A DNA stretch of 64,000 bases from Bacillota bacterium (GTDB lineage Bacteria; Bacillota; Clostridia; Christensenellales; Aristaeellaceae), in assembly GCA_023392515.1 (NCBI GenBank), contig JAEVYX010000042.1:1-64000 (forward strand), written 5' to 3'. Below the pieces are notes generated by a model. That model did no database searches, had not been told where the DNA came from, and worked only from the letters and a program-made list of their open reading frames with translations. The position numbers and the translations under genes were made by a program. The stretch's first letter is position 1. Every line of letters begins with the position of its first letter. Below are positions 59,484 to 64,000 of the stretch, piece after piece.

Positions 59484-60523
59484 GCATCCACCCGCCCCTC
59501 CGCGGCCTGCAGAGGCAATGTAATTTCCACATCCGTCCCGATGTTTTCTCCGGAATAGATATGAATGCCATACTGCTCTCCAAACAAAAGCCGCAAGCGG
59601 TTGTTGACATTCACCAGGGCGATACCCCCCTCTTTCGGGGCGGCGTTATCCAAATAATCGAACCTGGTCTGGCTCAGCCTCTGGGTAAGGATTGCCAGCG
59701 CCTCCTGATCCATACCGATGCCGTCGTCAATGATATGAACCAATAGCCTGGACTGCGTGGTTTCCAAAGTGACCCAGATGTGTCCCGGCCCAGCTTTTGC
59801 TTCCAGGCCATGGATGACAGCGTTTTCCACGATGGGCTGAAGTGTTAATTTGGGAATGCGGCATTGAAGCAGGGCCAGGTTTTCATGATCATAAGAAAGC
59901 GTCATCTCCATACGGTCGCCATACCGGTAACGCTGAATGCGGAAATAGTTCATCACATTGTTCAATTCGTCTTCGATTGTTACCAAGCGGTTCATTTTAC
60001 TGATGGTATAGCGAAAATAGGTAGCCAGGGCTTCTGCAATTTCCGCAAGGCTGCCCATGCCGCTGGCCAGCGCATCACCGCGAATGGCCTCCAATGTGTT
60101 GTATAGAAAATGAGGATTGATCTGATTTTGAAGGGCCAGATATTCGGCCTGTTTCATGGAATTTTTCAGGGCGGTTTGGCGGTCCAGAATTTCACTGACT
60201 TTTTTTAATGCTTCATCCATATCACGGGAAAGGGAATACTTCATGTGAAACAGTTCCTCGACCGTACGCCCTGATGCAAAACGGTGAAGCAGATTTGCTG
60301 TTCTTCCATAGGGGATCAGTATAAACCTGTATGCGGCCGCCATGAGCAGCACCCATATGGCCCCGAGAAAAACGACCGCAAGCATCATGGGATGAAGAAG
60401 AGACTGCTTTTCATGCAAAACCCATGCCGCCAGCAGCACCAACAGTATAAGTGCCAGCATGGAGGAGACAATAAATGCATACGTTATCCGGCGGTACAGC
60501 GACCATGGCTTGACATTTTTCAT
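59480..60523 (-). CDS. YesM/LytS-type sensor histidine kinase with minimal exterior
   Basis: A 347-residue kinase. Two membrane helices (about 11-36 and 46-70) are joined by only nine residues, so there is no extracellular sensor domain. A short HAMP-like region follows, then the His_kinase domain with NPHFLYNTLE (His138), and an HATPase_c domain with N-box PIVENAVIHG and DDGIGMD. Relatives such as YesM carry a large Cache domain between the helices. GGAGG precedes the ATG, ten bases after the response-regulator stop. Input probably comes through the membrane or from a partner, possibly the coupled ABC-like protein. Confidence 0.92.
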   Translation of the reverse strand: MKNVKPWSLYRRITYAFIVSSMLALILLVLLAAWVLHEKQSLLHPMMLAVVFLGAIWVLLMAAAYRFILIPYGRTANLLHRFASGRTVEELFHMKYSLSRDMDEALKKVSEILDRQTALKNSMKQAEYLALQNQINPHFLYNTLEAIRGDALASGMGSLAEIAEALATYFRYTISKMNRLVTIEDELNNVMNYFRIQRYRYGDRMEMTLSYDHENLALLQCRIPKLTLQPIVENAVIHGLEAKAGPGHIWVTLETTQSRLLVHIIDDGIGMDQEALAILTQRLSQTRFDYLDNAAPKEGGIALVNVNNRLRLLFGEQYGIHIYSGENIGTDVEITLPLQAAEGRVDA

Positions 60524-60533
60524 GATGCCTCCG

Positions 60534-62153
60534 TCAGCAGTAAAGTTTGCGGTATTCCTGGGGCGTTAAGCCCGTTGTCTTTTTGAAAAGTTTCACAAAG
60601 TATTTGCTGTCGCTGTATCCCACCTTTTCCCCGATATCGGGGACGCTCAGACGCGAATCCATCAACAGTTCCTTGGCTTCCTTCATCCGCAGACTGCTTA
60701 AGTATTCCAAAAAGTTTTCGCCTGTTACTTTTTTGAACAGCGTGGAAAAATAGGCTGGGTTGAAGCCTGCTATATCGCTAACATCCTCCAGGGTGAGGGG
60801 TTTATGAAAATTATCCTGCATATATTTCTTTGCTTGCCGGATAGGCTTTGTTTCCGCATCGCTGCGGCGTGTGTTGATTGTATTCAGATGACTGCACAAA
60901 AGAGATATGAGGTCTGCTTCCGCCTTTTTCACAGTCGTTGCAGTATTCCAGCAAGCATCGTATTCCTGAAGCATGGCATCTACGGTTTCTCCGGCCGCCG
61001 TGTTGCCGCTCAACCCGAAAAAGTGCAGCAGGATCAGCTCCCGGAAACAGTCGTAGAAGTCGGGAACGGATATACCCGATAGGGCATGAAAAGAATGGAT
61101 CACTTTTTCCAATTGGATATGATATGAGGCTTCATCTAAAATTTCCAGTGCTGCCAATAACCCCTTGCGGCTTTCGCCACCCAGGACGGTTTCCCGTATA
61201 TTGCTGCTTAAGCGGGGGGCAGCGGCAGTATAAATCTGTCCCGTACCTTCCAGCATCCGTCGGCATAATGCCTGATACGCCTGCTTCATTGCGGTACTCA
61301 GGGCATTGGGCGTTTGGGCGAGGGGACTGACGCCAACCGTTATTTCAAGAGAGGGGAATAAATCCCGCAGCAGGTATAGCTCCTCCATAAGCTCCTTCAG
61401 CCTGCGCAGAATTTCTTCCCGGCTCACGGTATTATGAGCAAGTACGCATAACACACCTTCCGGCGCGGGGCATAACAGCAGCATTTTGCTTAGCGGCGCC
61501 AGAAGCAGCCGGGTATGAGAGAGCGCCTTTTCGGTTACAACATGCCAAAGGCCATCCTGGGGAGGCACACCTTCCAGATCGGGCTTCACGGCCAGGCATG
61601 TGTAGCTTCCTTCAGGCAGCGCTATACCGCTCCGACTGCTGACTTCATTGGGAGTCAGGTTAGTCAGCGCCGAATCGGAATCATGCAGAAGGCGAAGCAC
61701 AAAGTCGGCTTGAAGCCGCTCATGGCTTTCGCTTACCTGCTTTTTCAAATCGGTAGCCTGGGAATCCGCTTGGAGCTCCTGCTGCTTTTTTGCAATCAGC
61801 TTTTGAAGCGTTGCTACAAATTCCTGCTGATTGAGCGGCTTTAAAAGGTAGTCTTCAACCCCGTAGCGTATGGCGTTATGGGCATAATCAAAATGCCGGT
61901 AGCCGCTAATGATAACACATTGCAAGCGGGGCAAAGTTTCCTTGGCCCGGCGAATCAACTCTATGCCGTCTACCCCCGGCATGCGGATATCCGTAATTAA
62001 AAAATCCGGCTGATGTAAAGATATCATCTCCAGGGCTGATAACCCATCGTTGGCGATTCCTGCAACGGTAAGCCCCAATGCCTTCCAATCCACCAATTCC
62101 CGAATCAGCTGACAAACTTTGATTTCATCATCGGCGATGATCACTTTTAACAT
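60534..62153 (-). CDS. YesN-type response regulator (REC + AraC)
   Basis: A 539-residue regulator with an N-terminal receiver domain (VIIADDEIKVCQLIREL, phospho-acceptor Asp in FLITDIRMPGVDG), a roughly 300-residue middle region of unknown role, and a C-terminal double AraC helix-turn-helix (LTLEDVSDIAGFNPAYFSTLFKK and VPDIGEKVGYSDSKYFVKLFKK). ATG 62153 is nine bases after GGAG; a nearer ATG is too close. It is the first gene of the operon RR-HK-ABC-like. Its likely targets are sugar-transport genes such as the convergent importer, by analogy with YesN systems. Confidence 0.95.
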   Translation of the reverse strand: MLKVIIADDEIKVCQLIRELVDWKALGLTVAGIANDGLSALEMISLHQPDFLITDIRMPGVDGIELIRRAKETLPRLQCVIISGYRHFDYAHNAIRYGVEDYLLKPLNQQEFVATLQKLIAKKQQELQADSQATDLKKQVSESHERLQADFVLRLLHDSDSALTNLTPNEVSSRSGIALPEGSYTCLAVKPDLEGVPPQDGLWHVVTEKALSHTRLLLAPLSKMLLLCPAPEGVLCVLAHNTVSREEILRRLKELMEELYLLRDLFPSLEITVGVSPLAQTPNALSTAMKQAYQALCRRMLEGTGQIYTAAAPRLSSNIRETVLGGESRKGLLAALEILDEASYHIQLEKVIHSFHALSGISVPDFYDCFRELILLHFFGLSGNTAAGETVDAMLQEYDACWNTATTVKKAEADLISLLCSHLNTINTRRSDAETKPIRQAKKYMQDNFHKPLTLEDVSDIAGFNPAYFSTLFKKVTGENFLEYLSSLRMKEAKELLMDSRLSVPDIGEKVGYSDSKYFVKLFKKTTGLTPQEYRKLYC

Positions 62154-62203
62154 AAGCATGCGCTCCAATCGGCCCGCAATACGTGTCTGCCCATTTGCAT
62201 AAC

Positions 62204-62232
62204 AATGTAATAGATTCTAAAGTATTTGTCAA
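62204..62232 (-). promoter_or_regulatory. Sigma-A-type promoter of the signalling operon
   Basis: On the minus strand TTGACA (62227-62232), 17 bases, TACATT (62204-62209). Confidence 0.7.
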
Positions 62233-62287
62233 GAATTGCATGATGTGCATAACTGGCTTTCGGCAGATGATTGCGCCGTTTGGGAAC

Positions 62288-62318
62288 AAAAAAAGGGCGG
62301 CTTTTTCAAGCAGCCCTT
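62288..62318 (-). terminator. Terminator after noc
   Basis: On the minus strand AAGGGCTGCTT, a GAAA loop, AAGCCGCCCTT and then a run of seven T residues (forward A run at about 62288-62294). Confidence 0.85.
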
Positions 62319-62332
62319 CCTATGTTTCAGCC

Positions 62333-63202
62333 CTATGAGGGGGATAAACCGTAGGCCGTATGTGCGGCTTCATCCGGTCTGCGCTTGCGCTTGGGCATTA
62401 GAATCCTTAATTCGATGGTATCGCCATATTCCATTACACTGTATTCCGCAGGAATGCCCGTTTCCTGCATTTGCACAACGATGCCCTTGATGGCATTCAT
62501 ATACAGCCGATGGTCCCGCACCAGGGAAATGAGCCGGCGGGATGGCGGCGGCGGTACCGGCAGGCGGCTGAGCGCCCGTTCAACCAGGGCTTCTGTTTCA
62601 CGCACAGTCAGGTTGTTTGCGGCGGCTTGCTGGGCTATACGCATGCGCCCGGGGCCGTCAGGCAGGCGCAGGAGGGCCCTTGCATGGCGCTCGGATAAGT
62701 TTTCTTCAAAGATAAGCGTGCGAAGGGTGCTGTCCAGCCGAAGGAGCCTGAGCTTATTGGCGATAGTACAGGCGGACTTTCCCAGGCGCCTAGCCAGATC
62801 ATCCTGGGTGCAATGATAATTTTCGATTAAAGCGGAATATGCCTCCGCTTCTTCAAAAAAATGAAGATCCTCCCTTTGCAGGTTCTCTACCAACGCCATC
62901 ATAGCGCTCTCCAATCCTGTTGCCGGCAGTACAATAGCGTCAATATGGCTGAGCCCAAGCATCTGGCATGCACGAAACCGCCGTTCACCCATGATGATTT
63001 CATATTGCCCGTTGGTGGCGATGCGAACGGTGATGGGCTGCAGTAAGCCAAATTGGCGGATAGATGATGCCAGCTCGTTCAGACTGGACTGAGAGAACTC
63101 CTTTCGCGGCTGATCGGGATTGGGAACGATGGACGACAAGGGAAGCCAGCACACCTGGCGGCAAGAGGCAGGACCGGATCTGGAACGCTGCAGTTGCTGC
63201 AT
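62333..63202 (-). CDS. noc: Nucleoid occlusion protein Noc (ParB family)
   Basis: A 289-residue ParB/Noc-family CTPase. It has the N-terminal domain (LPLSSIVPNPDQPRKEFSQSSLNEL), the CTP-binding motifs GLLQPITVR and GERRFRA, and the helix-turn-helix region (TQDDLARRLGKSACTIANKLRLLRL), with a basic C-terminal tail. Noc spreads on DNA at Noc-binding sites and blocks septum assembly over the nucleoid. Position directly downstream of rsmG favours Noc over Spo0J. The start ATG 63202 has GGGAGAG upstream; the frame continues upstream, but without conserved sequence. Confidence 0.88.
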   Translation of the reverse strand: MQQLQRSRSGPASCRQVCWLPLSSIVPNPDQPRKEFSQSSLNELASSIRQFGLLQPITVRIATNGQYEIIMGERRFRACQMLGLSHIDAIVLPATGLESAMMALVENLQREDLHFFEEAEAYSALIENYHCTQDDLARRLGKSACTIANKLRLLRLDSTLRTLIFEENLSERHARALLRLPDGPGRMRIAQQAAANNLTVRETEALVERALSRLPVPPPPSRRLISLVRDHRLYMNAIKGIVVQMQETGIPAEYSVMEYGDTIELRILMPKRKRRPDEAAHTAYGLSPS

Positions 63203-63360
63203 GAAATCATTCTCTCCCTTCCCGGTGGGGCTCCGGGCTGTATCCGTCCGTATAAAAGAGTGGGGCGGGCAGGACGGTCGTCCTCCCCCTGACTTCCAAC
63301 CCTGCCGCCTCACTCTCTTTCTTTCGATTCTTGTACAAATATAAAAATCCTGCTCATCAT

Positions 63361-63393
63361 ACGAATATTCGTTCGCCATAATTCGCATGCGAA
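63361..63393. promoter_or_regulatory. Two phased 12-bp palindromes upstream of noc
   Basis: ACGAATATTCGT (63361-63372) and TTCGCATGCGAA (63382-63393) are perfect palindromes. Their centres are 21 bp apart, two helical turns, as for cooperative dimers. They match neither the Bacillus parS nor the Noc-binding site I know. Confidence 0.5.
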
Positions 63394-63446
63394 AGCAGGG
63401 GAAGGGACGCGGTAAGAGGATAGTTATGTCGAAGAAGAATAGATCT

Positions 63447-64000
63447 TTAACTGCCGCCCAGAGGCTTTTGTCCAGGGATGCCGGATCGGCGCGGGTATTG
63501 GCGAAGAGTTTTTTCGGTTTTTTGGCAGGGAATCAGCACATGGGCCCAATCTCTGCCGGGTATGGTCGTTAAAACAGGTGCGGAAAGTTCACCGCCAAGA
63601 AGGGACGCGGCCCGCTTGGCCTGGGGCAGTTCCTCCTTGGTACCGGGGCCTTTCCAGCAAAGGGAAAGGCCATTCTCTTTCACAAAGGGGAGTAGAAATT
63701 CCAACAAAACAGGCAAGGATGCCACCGCCCTGGCCAGCGCCAGATCAAAGGCTTCCCTGTATTCCGGAAGCCTGGCTGCGTCTTCTGCCCGGCCGTGTAT
63801 GGCTTTCACATTGGAAAGACCCAATTCCTCAATAACTGCCTGTAAAAACCGCACCCGCTTCTGCTGGGCGTCCAATAGCGTTATACAAAGGTCCGGTCTG
63901 GCGATGGACAGCGGAAGCCCCGGAAAGCCTGCGCCGCTGCCCACATCAATCACCTTGGCGTGGAACGGTATCAGCCCGGGTATTTGCAGAGGCGTTAATG
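63447..64000 (-). CDS. rsmG: 16S rRNA (guanine-N7) methyltransferase RsmG, 5' end cut by window
   Basis: The C-terminal part of RsmG/GidB, which makes m7G in the 530 loop of 16S rRNA. The SAM loop reads VIDVGSGAGFPGLPLSIARP, followed by LLDAQQKRVRFLQAVIEELGL and the ARAVASL motif. The frame remains open from 63953 to the window edge and encodes LTPLQIPGLIPFHAKVIDVG, so the gene continues beyond 64000; the GTG at 63953 is not the start. Known loss-of-function alleles in other bacteria give low-level streptomycin resistance. noc lies downstream. Confidence 0.96.
   Translation of the reverse strand, partial: LTPLQIPGLIPFHAKVIDVGSGAGFPGLPLSIARPDLCITLLDAQQKRVRFLQAVIEELGLSNVKAIHGRAEDAARLPEYREAFDLALARAVASLPVLLEFLLPFVKENGLSLCWKGPGTKEELPQAKRAASLLGGELSAPVLTTIPGRDWAHVLIPCQKTEKTLRQYPRRSGIPGQKPLGGS

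Noticed and set aside
1..64000. rRNA and tRNA genes
   Set aside because: All intergenic gaps were read on both strands; I saw no cloverleaf or rRNA segment. The only tRNA-related RNA element is the T-box leader.

Overview
The window reads as a chromosomal segment of a spore-forming, anaerobic-type Bacillota (Clostridia-like) bacterium. Direct support: a CIRCE-controlled groESL operon, HPr kinase, a T-box leader on ileS, Shine-Dalgarno sites in front of nearly every gene, dipicolinate synthase dpaAB, a LysM/GPTG spore-coat-like protein, LytR-CpsA-Psr and L,D-transpeptidase wall enzymes, and consensus sigma-A promoters. Having DpaAB argues against Clostridium sensu stricto, which is known to make dipicolinate by another route. 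The rsmG-noc pair at the right edge is a gene order usually found near the chromosome origin. I see no rRNA, tRNA, CRISPR array, transposase or phage gene, so this is mainly core genome with transporter islands.

Layout. 1-4.1 kb: acyl-ACP thioesterase, then a sugar importer (binding protein and two permeases) without its own ATPase. 4.1-7.5 kb: mutY (minus), which seems to start at a rare ATT codon, and CIRCE-groES-groEL. 7.6-13 kb: a DUF4097-type protein, ybaB-recR, rmuC, and a phasin-like/UbiB-like overlapping pair. 13-16.4 kb (minus): asnS, ROK glucokinase, hprK. 16.7-25.1 kb: LysM coat protein, MFS transporter, a nuclease-fold plus SNF2 ATPase pair, L,D-transpeptidase, LCP protein and CDF metal exporter. 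25.2-32.9 kb: T-box-ileS, then a tight operon of a degenerate GH4-like protein, rRNA methyltransferase, RluA-type pseudouridine synthase and tgt. 33-41 kb: a small membrane protein, a complete dipeptide importer (oppABCDF-like) with an M42 aminopeptidase. 40.4-50 kb: acetamidase-pfkA, ProX-like deacylase, GNAT, SH3-repeat protein, esterase-tlyA, glycosyltransferase, and a multi-hairpin repeat element. 50.3-54.2 kb: a GH65 disaccharide phosphorylase under a palindromic operator, then dpaAB. 54.4-62.2 kb: a ribose-type ABC importer facing a three-gene signalling operon. 62.3-64 kb: noc and the 3' part of rsmG.

How it fits together. Sugars and peptides enter by three binding-protein importers. 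GH65 phosphorylase, ROK glucokinase and a PFK with features of the PPi/mixed-substrate class feed glycolysis, and HprK provides carbon-catabolite signalling. Sporulation genes (LysM coat protein, dpaAB) carry sequences resembling SigK promoters.

The strongest candidate for an undescribed system is at 58.0-62.2 kb. A two-domain ABC ATPase whose Walker A and Walker B motifs are destroyed in both halves is translationally coupled to a histidine kinase with almost no extracellular region and an AraC-type response regulator. This operon converges on an intact ribose-type transporter. I infer that the dead ATPase may dock on a transporter and relay its state to the kinase. The second candidate is a 257-bp intergenic element at 48849-49105: five consecutive perfect hairpins bracketed by a 30-bp direct repeat that is itself a hairpin.
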